Part shown: positions 9,989 through 20,334 of the stretch, one piece after another | Layout of the letters: each line of letters starts with the position of its first letter | How positions within the stretch are numbered: the stretch's first letter is position 1 | DNA from: Pictodentalium vernedei | Lineage: Eukaryota; Mollusca; Scaphopoda; Dentaliida; Dentaliidae | Assembly (NCBI GenBank): GCA_031216915.1 | Contig: CM062289.1 | Span: 447,602,910 to 447,666,909 of the forward strand | Reading direction: 5' to 3' | Length of the DNA: 64,000 nt | Notes under the pieces: generated by a model | What the model was told of the DNA's origin: nothing | The model's database searches: none | The model's input: only the letters and a program-made list of their open reading frames with translations | Position numbers and translations under genes: made by a program

Positions 9989-10190
9989 TAGAATGATTAA
10001 TGGCGCCAATTTCGGAACGTCCTTGACACTGCGCATGCGCAGTAGGGGCGAAGTGTGGAGGGCCTTTCAGGACATGTTTTCTTTGGTTTTAGATGCAAAT
10101 TTTGGGGATTGGGGGGCAAAATTTGTGTTTGGCCCTATATTTTAAGAGTTAGCACCAGCTATGTCTGGGTCATTGGTACAGTATAAAAAT
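9989..10190 (-). repeat. DIRS copy A 5' inverted terminal repeat
   Basis: Inverted partner of 3296-3524. The element ends ...ACAGTATAAAAAT at 10190; the following TTTAGTTTTCCC is flank. No target duplication is seen. Confidence 0.9.
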
Positions 10191-10718
10191 TTTAGTTTTC
10201 CCATTCTTGTGACCTTGACCTTTGTCACTTGAGCATGGTGTTGCTGTGTAAAAGACCTTCCATTGGTCTTTACCTTTGTGTAAAGTTTCATGGAATTCCA
10301 CCAAACCATTATAGAGTCTGGACAGACAAATAAAGGCAGACAGGTGAGCAGGTGGGTGGGCAGGCAAACAGATGGACTGACGGATGGATGGATGGATGTT
10401 CTTACAGGTTCTTACTTGTGGGGTTTTTCCCATGTTAAACCCTAACCCCACAAGGTCATTTAAAAAATAACCCCACAAGTGGCCACTGTACTAACCCAAC
10501 CCCACAACTACCACTGACCCTAAGTTGTAAACCCCACAATGTACCTCTGCTAAGCCTGGACAGACAGACAGATGGATGGATGGACAACCTGGATTTAAGA
10601 TGCCTCTCTATAGGAGGCAGAAAAGCAGGTTGGTGCGTATAAATAAATATTGGAATTGTTTTCAGGATGGGGAATTTTGTGTATCAAGGCTCTCATGTTT
10701 TTAAGTACTTAATCTCAC
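10191..10718. repeat. intron sequence with low-complexity repeats
   Basis: Contains CTTGTGACCTTGACCTTTGT (a motif common in mollusc repeats), GGATGGAT and CAGACAGA runs, and an ACCCCACAAG-type degenerate tandem stretch (about 10418-10545). No gene. Confidence 0.55.
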
Positions 10719-10962
10719 TTAACCCTTTACCCAATTAACGGCTCAAACCGGCCAGTGCTGTTCACAAAAAAACGGCAATTAATTTTCATTATTTTTTTCA
10801 TTTTTTTGTCTCAAAAACATAGGTTATGACCCCTCATGGAACGAGCTCGTCGAGCTCGTTCCAACGAGGGGTCATAACCTATGTTTTTGAGACAAAAAAA
10901 TTAGTTATTCAAGAATTATTTTTGCAAGTGTCGTCTGCTTTTCAGGTTAGGTAAAGGGTTAA
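10719..10962. mobile_element. piggyBac-like MITE, subfamily 1
   Basis: TTAA at both borders, TIR CCCTTTACC / GGTAAAGGG. Central palindrome at about 10800-10900 with arms CATAGGTTATGACCCCTC and core GAGCTCGTCGAGCTC. Confidence 0.88.
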
Positions 10963-11244
10963 ATAATCAACAAACTTACTCAATTTGCTTCTATTTTGGT
11001 TCTCCAATTTACCAATTTTCACTCATTTTCCTTCGTTTGGGAGGTCAAACTTTATACCCCCGTCGGAGAGGTCAGCCCCCTGTCGAGAAATCCCTGGCGC
11101 CACCCCTGTGCATTATAGGAGACAACTGTATCTTAAAATTTTGTATTTCGGCATCAGAGTGCAGAGATTTAACTACACTTGATCAATATTGAAGGAGTAG
11201 ACCAAAGACATCTTGTCTGATCATGGTTATGGAAGAGATTACAT

Positions 11245-11420
11245 CAAGCCTGAAAATAAGCAATCTGACATTTGCAGAATGAGGTCCCCAGAGGGTGAAT
11301 TTGATGATGCTATCCCATACAGTGGGCCAAATTATCCTTTGGGTACCTCCTTCTGTTTAGTTTTGAGACCCTCATTCAGATTGAGATTCAAAGAGGGTAA
11401 ACTGTCTGACACAGTTCTGC
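11245..11420. mobile_element. hAT-like foldback MITE, truncated
   Basis: Starts CAAGCCTGAAAATAAGCA and continues as the family left arm (GAGGTCCCCAGAGGGTGAAT, then GGGTACC block), but the right arm and terminus are missing after about 11420. Confidence 0.65.
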
Positions 11421-11513
11421 GAGCTCTATCAAACAAGAGGTGATTGGTTAAAATCCTTAACAGATAATATATTCAATAAACAACTACTTATTACGATAAG
11501 GTAAAGTTGATTC

Positions 11514-11759
11514 CAAGCCTGGAAATAAGCTATCTGTCATTTGTAGAACAAGGTCCCAAGAGGGGGAATTTGCTGATACTATCCCACACAGTGGGCTAGA
11601 ATCCCCCAATTTATCCTCTAGGTACCACTTTCTGTTTAGGCCAGAGGCCTCGAGTCAGATTGAGGTTCATAGAGGTAAATGCTGTGCAGGGTAGCATCAC
11701 CAAATTCACCCTCCAGGGACCTCACTCTGCAGATGACAGTCTGCTTATTTCCAGGCTTG
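11514..11759. mobile_element. hAT-like foldback MITE, complete
   Basis: Flanked by the perfect 8-bp duplication GTTGATTC (11506-11513, 11760-11767). Termini CAAGCCTGGAAATAAGC and GCTTATTTCCAGGCTTG are exact inverted repeats. Same family as 2403-2701. Confidence 0.88.
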
Positions 11760-11768
11760 GTTGATTCT

Positions 11769-12100
11769 GGGTAAATGAAACAGTGGTAGACTGTTGGACT
11801 TCTATGCTAGAGGTCCTGAGTTCGATCCCCGTCCGGGACGACCCACTTTGTGTCCTTGGGCAAGGTACTTTATCCTGGTTGCCTACATGAGGGCACGATT
11901 ACGCTGTGTACTAAGGCGTACTGTACATCAATGGTGCACATGTCTTCAACCGCTATTACCCTGCTTGAGTGGAGCTTGAACAGAGTTAGTATGTGGTTCT
12001 CTCTGGGTACTCCGGCTTCCTCCACTTGTAAAACTGTCACAGTCATGATTATCCATTGTGTATAAGTATGTGACCTTAAACACCAATAAATAAATAATAC
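11769..12100 (+). mobile_element. tRNA-derived SINE
   Basis: The head has a Pol III-like A box (AGTGGTAGACTGTTGG) and B box (GAGTTCGATCC). A conserved body follows (TGTCCTTGGGCAAGGTACTT, then CTGTGTACTAAGGCGTACTG), then the tail CCTTAAACACCAATAAATAA. Same body as 50876-51233. Antisense to CNOT11. Confidence 0.82.
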
Positions 12101-12228
12101 TGCCCATCTCTAGAACTTATATAATCATCACTTTCATGTTTGTATCCTTGTGCATCTTGTCTGTATAAAAAGATCCGGAATTAAACAATTTTGGAAAGGA
12201 TGTCATTTAGCAGTAACAATATACTTAC

Positions 12229-12298
12229 TGTAGTCAGTCTGTTTACAACTTCCATTGAATGTAATGACATCTCCATGTTTACTAGCACAGAAAAGTAG
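12229..12298 (-). CDS. CNOT11: CNOT11 visible exon 7
   Basis: A 70-nt exon. One base completes the split acidic codon, followed by 23 codons: YFSVLV then NMEMSLHSMEVVNRLTT. The acceptor is ATATTGTAG and the donor GTAAGTATATTG. A nearer TAG (junction at 12281) would also give an AG acceptor, but only the 12298 border supplies the YFSVLV residues and keeps the frame from exon 6. A 245-bp foldback element lies about 60 bp upstream in sense (12361-12605). Confidence 0.95.
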
Positions 12299-12360
12299 CT
12301 ACAATATAATAATATGACGTCAATTCATAAACACTTGGACCAACAACAAAATCTGGGCTC

Positions 12361-12605
12361 TTAACTCTTAGAAGCCGGGGAATCAGAATGAATTTATTGA
12401 ACATGACATACCTCGAAAAACTTACAGTAAAGCAGGTGCTTCTAGTCAAGTGTCGTCTGCCTGAATAGGCAGACGACACTTGACTAGAAGCACCTGCTCA
12501 GTGTTTAATTCTCCTCCAGCCTAGAGATAGCCGAATCGTTACAACCAGATTACCTACGTATTACATCACAGGCAAGAAAACTCGACTCCCGGCTTCTAAG
12601 AGTTA
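12361..12605. mobile_element. foldback element with 68-bp perfect central palindrome
   Basis: Inverted ends AACTCTTAGAAGCCGGG / CCCGGCTTCTAAGAGTT surround a palindrome at 12431-12498 (arms AGCAGGTGCTTCTAGTCAAG). TTAA on the left and TTAT on the right suggest a decayed TTAA duplication. It lies about 60 bp from the 70-nt CNOT11 exon. Confidence 0.72.
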
Positions 12606-12682
12606 TCTCTTTTACCAAACACATACAATATCAAAATTTGTTAGGGAATGTGGTGGCATCAAACTTCAACCGAACAGGAGTG

Positions 12683-12935
12683 ACCCCATTGTGTCCTTGG
12701 GCAGGGCACTTAATCCCCATCCCATGTGGGGGAATGGTGTTGCTGTGTACTAAGGCATACTGCATGTCGATGGTGCACTTGTCTTCAACCAATGCTAACC
12801 CTGCTTGTGTGACAGTTCCTCACTGTTGCTCAGTGGTTCTCTCTCGAGTACTCCAGCTTCCTCCACCTGTAAAACACTGTCCGACACTAGGTGACCCTAG
12901 CTGTCAAAGGTCTCATTAAACCCCAATAAATAAAT
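12683..12935 (+). mobile_element. 5'-truncated SINE
   Basis: Starts within the SINE body (ATTGTGTCCTTGGGCAGGGC), retains CTGTGTACTAAGGCATACTG, and ends in the AACCCCAATAAATAA tail. The tRNA head is missing. Confidence 0.75.
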
Positions 12936-13018
12936 AAATATATAAATAAATAAATAAATAAAGAAATAAATAAATAAATAAATAAATAAATAAATACATA
13001 AATAAATAAATAAATAAA
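12918..13018. repeat. (TAAA)n microsatellite
   Basis: About 100 bp of TAAA units with two interruptions, grown from the SINE tail. Confidence 0.9.
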
Positions 13019-13039
13019 ACTTGTAATTTTAACTTATTT

Positions 13040-13195
13040 TAATTTAAAAAAAAAAATTCCACAAAATTTCAACAACACCATATCATGTGACCTCTCATTG
13101 GAATGAACTCATTGCGCCCATTCCAATGAGGTGTCACATGGTATAGTTTTGTTAAAAAGTTTTTTAACTGTTCATTTTGTAAATTATGCAGGAGT
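13040..13195. mobile_element. subfamily-2 MITE remnant
   Basis: Palindrome arms ACACCATATCATGTGACC and complement around an ATTGCGCCC loop. No TTAA-flanked termini recognised. Confidence 0.6.
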
Positions 13196-13452
13196 ATGTT
13201 GTTGTTGTTTCATGCTCAACTGACACGGAAACTTCACTGACCATGACATTGTTTTTAATCCAGGGAATAGCTAATGACATTAAGTGCTTTGTTTTGGTTT
13301 GTGCACAATAAAACAGTTTAACCTTATGCACTGTTGCTGAAATAGCAAAATTTCAAGAAGCAAATTTTTCCGACAATGCAACTAGGAATTATTCAGAGGA
13401 GCTTAACACTTTATCTAATGAATTGGTCGCTTTTAACTGCGTAATTTGCAAA

Positions 13453-13655
13453 TTAACCCTTTACCCAACACAGACAAAATTTATTTTTTTAATATAATTT
13501 TTTCAAAAAATTTCAACAAAACCATATCATGTGACCCCTCGTTGGAATGAGCTCGATGAGCTCATTCCAATGAGAGGTCATATGATATGGTTTTGTTGAA
13601 TTTTTTTTCAAAATAATATTTTTTCATCTACTGAATTTACTGGGAAAAGGGTTAA
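13453..13655. mobile_element. piggyBac-like MITE nested in another MITE
   Basis: TTAA at 13453-13456 and 13652-13655, TIR CCCTTTACC / GGGAAAAGGG. Central palindrome with CATATCATGTGACCCCTC. It interrupts the left arm of 13403-15943 at a TTAA. Confidence 0.82.
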
Positions 13656-13790
13656 GCATTTGAAAAAAAAAAATTTGAAAAAAAACATTTCAGTAAACCA
13701 TATCATGTAGCCCCCTCAATGGAATGACCCAGTCAAGTTCGTTCCAATGTGGGGTTACATAAATTAATACGATTTTGTGAAATTTTTTTA

Positions 13791-14362
13791 AACAAGAGGC
13801 CCCAGGGTGGCCTGAGGAGAGCGCTCACCTGACATGGTAGCCTAAATATCAACCCAGAGAATTTCAACAAGTTGCATCTGCTCCTCCTAAGAAAAGATTA
13901 TACCAAATAAAAAAAAGAAGATTTTTAAAGAATATTCCTCATATTGAACTAAGTTATAATTCGGGATCTCCACAGGGATATATGAACCCAGGGACTTGGC
14001 TTTAACAAACTTGAATCTCCCCCCACCCCCTCCCCCCAAGGATGCTGCACACCAAATATCAAAACATTCCGACTGCTGGATATCTGAAGAAGATTTTTAA
14101 AGAAAATTCCTCATTTTGAACTAAGTTACAATTCGAGCTCCCACAGTGAGTCCAAATATGGACCTAGGGACATGGCTTGAACAAACTTGAATCTCACCCC
14201 CTAAGGATGCTGCATACCAAATATCAAAACATTCCGACTGCTGGGTCTGAAGAAGAAGATTTTTAAAGAAAATTCCTCATTCTGATCTAAGTTATCATTC
14301 AGGCTCCTACAGTGAGCCCAAATATGGACCTAGGGACATGGCTTGAACAAACTTGAATCTCG

Positions 14363-14393
<31 letters not shown>

Positions 14394-15884
14394 TAGGGAT
14401 GCTGCATACCAAATATCAAAACATTCCTACTGCTGGATCTGAAGAAGAAGATTTTTAAAGAAAATTCCTCATTTTGAACTAAGTTATCATTCAGGCTCCC
14501 ACAGTGAGCCCAAATATGGACCTAGGGACATGGCTTGAACAAACTTGAATCTCACCCCCCTAAGGATGCTGTATACCAAATATCAAAACATTCCGACTGC
14601 TGGATCTGAAGATTTTTAAAGCTATATCAAAAGATTCTGCCTGCTGGATCTTGAGAAGAAGATTTTCAAAGAATGCACTAAGTTCAAATTTAGGCTCCTA
14701 TACTGAGCCCAAATATAAACCCAAGGGGCCGATTTGAACAAACTTGAATCAGATCCACCCCACAATGTTGCATACCAAATATCAAAAGATTCTGCCTGCT
14801 GGAACTGGAGAAGAAGATTTTTGAAGAAATTTGCCTGAAATGCACTAAGTTCAAATTCGAGCTTCTATAGTGAGCCCAAATATGAATCTAGGGAGCTGAT
14901 TTGAACAAACTTCAATCAGATCCACCCCACAATGTTGCATATCAAATATCAAAAGATTCTGCCTGCTGGATCTGGAGAAGAAGATTTTTTATGAAATTTG
15001 CCTGAAATGCACTAAGTTCGAAATCGGGCTCCTATACTGAGCCCAAATATGAACCCAGGGGGCCGATTTGAACAAACTTGAATCAGATCCACCCTAAAAT
15101 GTTGCATACCAAATATCAAAAGACTCTGCCTGCTGGATCTGGAGAAGAAGATTTTTTAATGTTTTTCCCATTGCCTACAGTGTTAAAAAGTGCTGACTCA
15201 ACACTTTTTCGAAGTCCTGAAAAAAGTACGTTGTGATCAAACCGATAGGGATTTTTTTAACCATTCTATTCTACTGGATAAAAGTAAGCTTTATACAAAA
15301 TAAGAATTCTCTGTGCCGTGTAGTTTTGGAGATATGGCAGTTTTAAGGTTTTTCCTATTTTTAGCACCCGAGGTTCCCACAGGGCAATGAATGAGAAAAT
15401 GTTTTTTTGCATCAATCAACTACTTATGACCCATTATCATCTCATATCAAATTTGGTTCAAATCGACCTCACGGTTCTGAAAATAGAAATTTTAGGCGTG
15501 GCGAAAATTTTTGCCCCTCCCATAACGAAGGCAAATAATGCCCGACAAACTTCTCTTGAACAAACTTGATTCTAAACCTGAAAAGGGCTCTGTATACCAC
15601 ATATCAAGTCTCTGCTACTGGTGGTTCATTAGAAAAAGATTTTCAAAAAATTTGGCCATTTTTTCCCCACCCCTCTGCTCAATATGAGCCAAAACCTAAT
15701 TTGCATAAAAATCAAAATGCCCCTATATAACCACTACTTACATGAAATTTAATTAAAATGTGGCCAGTGGTTTAGGAAAAAGAGGTTCAAACATCACCTT
15801 CAGGTAGGATGACGGACGAAGGATGGATGGACAGACAAAGAGTGATCAGAAAAGCTCACCCTGACTTTCAGTCAGGGGAGCTAA
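13791..15884. mobile_element. Helitron-like element with ~165-bp tandem core
   Basis: Starts AACAAGAGGCCCCAGGG, a head I associate with a widespread bivalve repeat. It contains about seven units carrying CCAAATATCAAAACATTCC and AACAAACTTGAATC, and ends with a short stem (CCTGACTTTCAGTCAGG) followed by CTAA. A terminal hairpin plus CTRR fits a Helitron/Helentron 3' end. No coding capacity. A 31-nt poly-C run interrupts one unit (14363-14393). Confidence 0.65.
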
Positions 15885-15943
15885 AAATTTGAAAAACAAT
15901 AATTAAAATAATAAATTTTGATTTTCATTGGGTAAAGGCTTAA

Positions 15944-16242
15944 CAGAGTTCATTGCTTTTCAAATTTTGCTTATTAATCTCTATGTTTCTTAAAGTAATC
16001 GACTTAGATAAGGTTAATAAAAAAAATCCTTGTTTCTCCTGCATAATGATGAACAAGGTTCCTGAGATACAAGAACCTTTTTTCAATAGCTAAATACAAA
16101 CTTCAATTAATCTGCTCCCAGCTTTTAAAATCTGACAGAAAAGATGTCCAGTACTGAAAGAGTTTAGAATTTTCCATCAGCAGCAGGCCCTAGATACTGC
16201 CCCTCCCACGCACACACACTTCTCGCTTCTGCACCCCCATCC
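15944..16242. other. intron sequence, nothing recognised
   Basis: AT-rich stretch with a short inverted repeat (AACAAGGTTCCTGAGATAC / AAGAACCTT). No gene or element assigned. Confidence 0.45.
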
Positions 16243-16507
16243 ACTAAGTCTGGGAATAAACAAACTGTCATTTGAAGAATGAGGCTCCAATACAGTGAAT
16301 TTACTGATGCTATCCCATACAGGGGGCTAGAATCCCCCAATTTATCCTCTGGGTACCACTTTCTGTTTTGGCCTGGCACCTTGATTCAGACTGAGGTTCA
16401 CCAAGGGTCAATTTAGTAAGGCTACCCTGCTGTGCAGGGTAGCATTATTAAATTTACCCTCTGGGGACCTCATTTTGAAGATGACAATCCACTTATTACC
16501 AGGCTTG
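16243..16507. mobile_element. hAT-like foldback MITE, decayed
   Basis: Same family as 11514-11759. Left end TAAGTCTGGGAATAAACA, right end CACTTATTACCAGGCTTG, arms containing CTACCCTGCTGTGCAGGGTA. Flanks CCATCCAC and CCTACACC are only partly alike, so the target duplication has decayed or been lost. Confidence 0.72.
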
Positions 16508-17006
16508 CCTACACCCCATTTTGAAATAAATAGCTAGATATAAAGCATAAAGCACAGAACAGTAAGACTCCACTACTTTCATGACTTGTATATATTTATA
16601 TTTATTGGTGCTTAATGCCACATCAGCAGCTAAGGCTATATCATGGCGAGAAATCGGAGCAAAGTAAAACGTAAATATCAATTATGAAGTAAAAGATTGA
16701 ATAAAAATTAAAGATAACCACAACAGACATGTCAAAGACAAGAATAATTTGAATAACAATGAGTAATGAGATAAATGAAAGATGTCTACTTCTAAATCAA
16801 TCTGATGAATTGAAACTTGACAAGACTAGATTAACCCTTTACCCAATGCAGACGATACCAAAATTTATTATTTTACATATCATTTTTTTAAATTTTTCAA
16901 AATTTTTTAACAAAACCATATGATGTGACCTCTCGTTGGAACGAGATCGATGAGCTCGTTCCAACGAGGGGTCACATGATATGGTTTTGTTGAAATTTTT
17001 TGAAAA

Positions 17007-17235
17007 GTTAAAAAATTTATAGTAATTTCTATATTTTTTATACTTACCAATGACCCAGACATAGCTAGTGCTAACTCTTAAAATATAGGGCCAAACACAA
17101 ATTTTGCCCCCCAATCCCCAAAATTTGCATCTAAAACCAAAGAAAACATGTCCTGAATGGCCCTCCACACTTCACCTCTACTGCGCATGCGCAGTGTCAA
17201 GGACGTTCCGAAATTGGAGCCATTAATCATTCTAA
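17007..17235 (-). repeat. DIRS copy B 3' inverted terminal repeat
   Basis: Inverted partner of 23727-23930. It has the private base C in TAATTTCTATAT. One difference from its partner, GGAGCC instead of GGCGCC, probably arose after insertion. Confidence 0.9.
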
Positions 17236-17308
17236 TAACCAGTGCCTGGTAAGCGCTATGTACTCAGCGGGGAGGCAAGAGTTCCCAACTCCTGGGAGGG
17301 CCATCCCC

Positions 17309-17397
17309 GTCTGGGTCATTGGTAAGTATAAAAAATATAGAAATTACTATAAATTTTTTAACATTTTTATACTGTACCAATGACCCAGACATAGCTG
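17309..17397 (-). repeat. DIRS copy B internal complementary region
   Basis: Junction TTTTTTAAC|ATTTTT at 17362/17363. It carries the complement of the private base found at the copy B 3' terminus (ATATAGAAATTAC here versus ATATATAAATTAC in A and C). Confidence 0.92.
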
Positions 17398-17949
17398 AAT
17401 AGTAAAAAGGCTGGAGGGCCAAGGACATAGAGCAAGATGGAATACGCTCAATAATATAAAATAGAGTCATCCCCTCTAGGGAAAAAGAAGTAATAGGCCT
17501 TACATGTATCTTTCTTATTTGTGATAAATTAGAAAGATACAACACCTTCTAAAATTAAGCATCATACATCCATGTACTCTATTAATATCCAATATAATCT
17601 TTATACTAATAATTTTTAAAGTAAGCCAATAAATAAAGTAAGTCTAGAGAATAGAGACTCTTATACTCCTTAAAAGTGTCTGAGGATTGCATAATCATGT
17701 CCGTTGACACATGCTATATTCAAAAGCTATACTTTAAAAACTAAGACTTGAATGAATTTTTAAAACATAAACTTCTCACTAAACAACCATCCCAATAACA
17801 GCTCAGAATTACTAACTTGTTTTCATAGTAAAACAGGTGACCCAAGGGAACACCCTCCCCCCCCCCCCCCCCCCCCCCCTTTTTCTTGCCCTGGGTCAAA
17901 TAGCACAGAGCGAAGAGGGCAGCAGAACGGAGTCACGGCCGAAACAGAC

Positions 17950-19060
17950 AGCCTACCTAGCTATAGTAGCAACTGTTAAGTGAATGACATTCTGAGCAGT
18001 AGATAATAGACCTAACAATAGAGGCCTCCAGAAATGGACTCGATATTTCTGAGATAAAAATTCATGAATGTGGATGGCTGAGCGCAATGAGCAGCCTTCA
18101 AAAATCTATAATAGCGACACTATTAATGTAAGCCCAAGATGTAGAAGAACTCTTACTTCATGAGCCGAAATCTTAAGCACAACTGCTGAGTCAATGATAT
18201 ACCATAAGCAGAACCGATAGTTAATTGAATCCATTAGCAATAGAATGGAGCGTAACGTCCTTCTATTAGGCATCAAAGACAGAAGAAGCTTACGCCCGTA
18301 GTAATAAACAGATATCTGTTTATAAATACATAAACTCTAACCGGACAGAGTAAAGGCCTATGCCCGTACGAAGACGGAAGGACCTTAATAACAATAGGTT
18401 CCGGATATTAGGAGCCTAACTCTTATGCAAAAATCCAACCTAAATAGTAAAGGAAGTAGTGATTCCGAAACTACGAAAGTGAAAATCATCCATCGATAGT
18501 GCATGAAACTCACTGACTCTTCAGTAAAAGAGAAGCCAACAGAATTACTGTTTAAAAGGTCAGAATTTGAAAACTACTGTTTCCAGAGGCTCAAATGATT
18601 ACTTAGCTAAATAAGAACCGAAGTTAAATTCCATATAGGAATTTAATCTAAAGATTCTAAGTCTATTTATCAGAAAGTTACTAACTGACTTAGATAAAGA
18701 GACATAAGACTCAATTGTAAACTATCATAGAGTGCATAGGTATGAGGTAACATAAACCTATAACCTTAATAATAACAGGCTGCAGTAGATCTTGTCAAAC
18801 AAGTATACTAAAAAGTTGCAATGAGTAGTATGGAGGGATCAACATTATGAACATAGTGATCCCTACACCAACGAAAGAAGAGCCTCCACTTTAGCCGCAT
18901 AGAATAGCGAAGAAGAGGATCTCCTATAGTAAGAATCGCGTCCAAAGCTCGTCCAGTACAATGCTTACAATGCAATACGGACCACACAACAGAATACGTG
19001 AAGGTTGCGACCTTGCGGGTTGTGATAAAGATGACACGATTTACCCAGTGAAAAAAGATC
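17950..19060 (-). pseudogene. tyrosine recombinase remnant, DIRS copy B
   Basis: Minus strand. Box II H-x-x-R (AHEVRVL) has the R codon at 18151-18153 and the H codon at 18160-18162. The C-terminal block reads STFMNFYLRNIE with the putative nucleophile tyrosine codon at 18054-18056 in frame. Copies A and C lack one base here. Stops elsewhere still prevent a full-length recombinase. Confidence 0.8.
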
Positions 19061-19239
19061 CTCTCATTGAGGAAGATTTCGCGTTAAGTCCCACAGTAGA
19101 CATCAGAGTAAATTACCCACGGTCTCTGTGAAGATAGAGATGCTATCAACAGAAATGTATTGTGGTTGTTTATCTTAGCAATACCTGCTGAAACAACAGC
19201 GTCGGAGGATACGCGTATCCTATCATTTCGTCCTATTAG

Positions 19240-19850
19240 AACAATAGAGCGTTAACAACATTAGCTCAGAGATCCGGACAAGCCAACACATACGTCTGCA
19301 ATTGATTAGCAAGCTGTGTCGTAAATAAATCATCATTGGGTGCTCCCATAGATAGCAAATCTGATTGAATACTTGTTTGTTGAGAGTCCATTCTGACGGC
19401 AACAAGCGACCCCTAAGTGAATGGGAGTCCGGTAAAACAATCAGACGACCCGGAATATGACGGACCGAAACAGAACTTGGTGTACTATAACCAACAGACG
19501 GATTCTTTCCATTAAATTGAATAACAGAAACGAATGAGTGCCTCACTGGTTCCGGAGATACGCCACTACTGTCGAATTAACGGACAGGATTGGACATGCG
19601 TTTCTGAATAATGTTCATGCAATGACATAAAGCAAGCCTAAAAAACATTATTCCGCGGAAGATAATTGCTTGCTTAGAGACTGCGGAACCCAAAGACCCT
19701 GGCACTTCGAATCCGTTGGGATCAATATTATATCCCAATCTGTTTGACTGTCAACCGTCATAACTATAACACTCGGATCCGGCAACTGCAGTGGCACTCT
19801 CTGAGTCAACCACCGAATGTTTGCCCCAGTCTGAATCTCTTGTAACACAA
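19240..19850 (-). pseudogene. RNase H / MT-like remnant, DIRS copy B
   Basis: Contains VRHIPGRLIVLPDSHSLRG, EWTLNKQVFNQICYLW and RWLTQRVPLQLPDPSVIVMT. The acidic positions of RNase H are substituted (TVDS and VN contexts) and frames are broken as in copy A. Confidence 0.8.
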
Positions 19851-20334
19851 GATAGACAAGAGAACGTGTAAATCGAGCAATTCATGGATTGCTGAAAAGT
19901 TGCCGTCGAAGAGAGGCTTCTCCGAGAACGAAGCGACTCTGAGAGAGTTCTTCACCTTACTATCCACGCGCGTGGATGTAGCTAGGGCAGCGTCACGTCT
20001 AACCAACTCCAATCAGCCACTGAAGGGCGGAGTTATACGTGAACAAACTACTGCCCTCAAAAGAAATCACATTGAGAATAATATCCCGTAAATCTTTTCT
20101 TGAAGACGTAATGATAACGCCTCAGTAAGGTGGATTACGTATGATAAAGCGTCTAAGTTAAGTCTACTAGACATCATTGTCGTTTCCAACATTGTGGTTG
20201 GAAAAGACATAGACGGCGAAAAAGAATATTTCCAGTCTTAACCGCGCCGTCTAGACGCATATGAACTCTCGGTATGCCCTGCTCTGCCAAAATAAATTAT
20301 TCGTATAAATGATAAAACGGCAGAAATGAGCAAC

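Larger units (their letters stand above)
3296..10190 (-). mobile_element. DIRS-type retrotransposon, copy A (full length, defective)
   Basis: A 6.9-kb element in the same orientation as CNOT11. Seen directly: inverted terminal repeats (3296-3524 and 9989-10190), an ICR at 3598-3685 complementary to the joined ends, a tyrosine-recombinase remnant with an HEVR motif, an RNase H/MT-like segment (HIPGRLIVLPDS, VVAYLRNQGGT), two tandem gag-like modules and a 5' leader. These hallmarks together (YR instead of integrase, inverted repeats plus ICR, no target duplication) define DIRS1-like elements. All coding parts are broken by stops and shifts. The interval of about 500 bp between the gag modules and RNase H is too short for a reverse transcriptase, and none is recognised. 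Confidence 0.9.
13403..15943. mobile_element. subfamily-2 MITE carrying two nested insertions
   Basis: Left arm at 13403-13452 (TTAACACTTTATC ... GCGTAATTTGCAAA), middle at 13656-13790 with the CATATCATGTAG palindrome, right arm at 15885-15943 ending GGTAAAGGCTTAA. Another MITE (13453-13655) and a Helitron-like element (13791-15884) interrupt it. The rejoined arms match the layout of 1787-2036. Confidence 0.75.

Noticed and set aside
3296..10190. Interpretation as a Maverick/Polinton or other long-TIR DNA transposon
   Set aside because: RNase H, HEVR-type recombinase motif, an ICR and absence of target duplication point to DIRS; no polymerase B, capsid or DDE transposase text was seen.
12229..12281. 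Alternative shorter form of CNOT11 exon 7 using a nearer AG
   Set aside because: It would drop the conserved YFSVLV residues and break phase with exon 6; the acceptor at 12298/12299 fits both.
12282..12479. Minus-strand ORF next to the 70-nt exon
   Set aside because: Mostly the foldback element at 12361-12605; only 12229-12298 is supported as exon.
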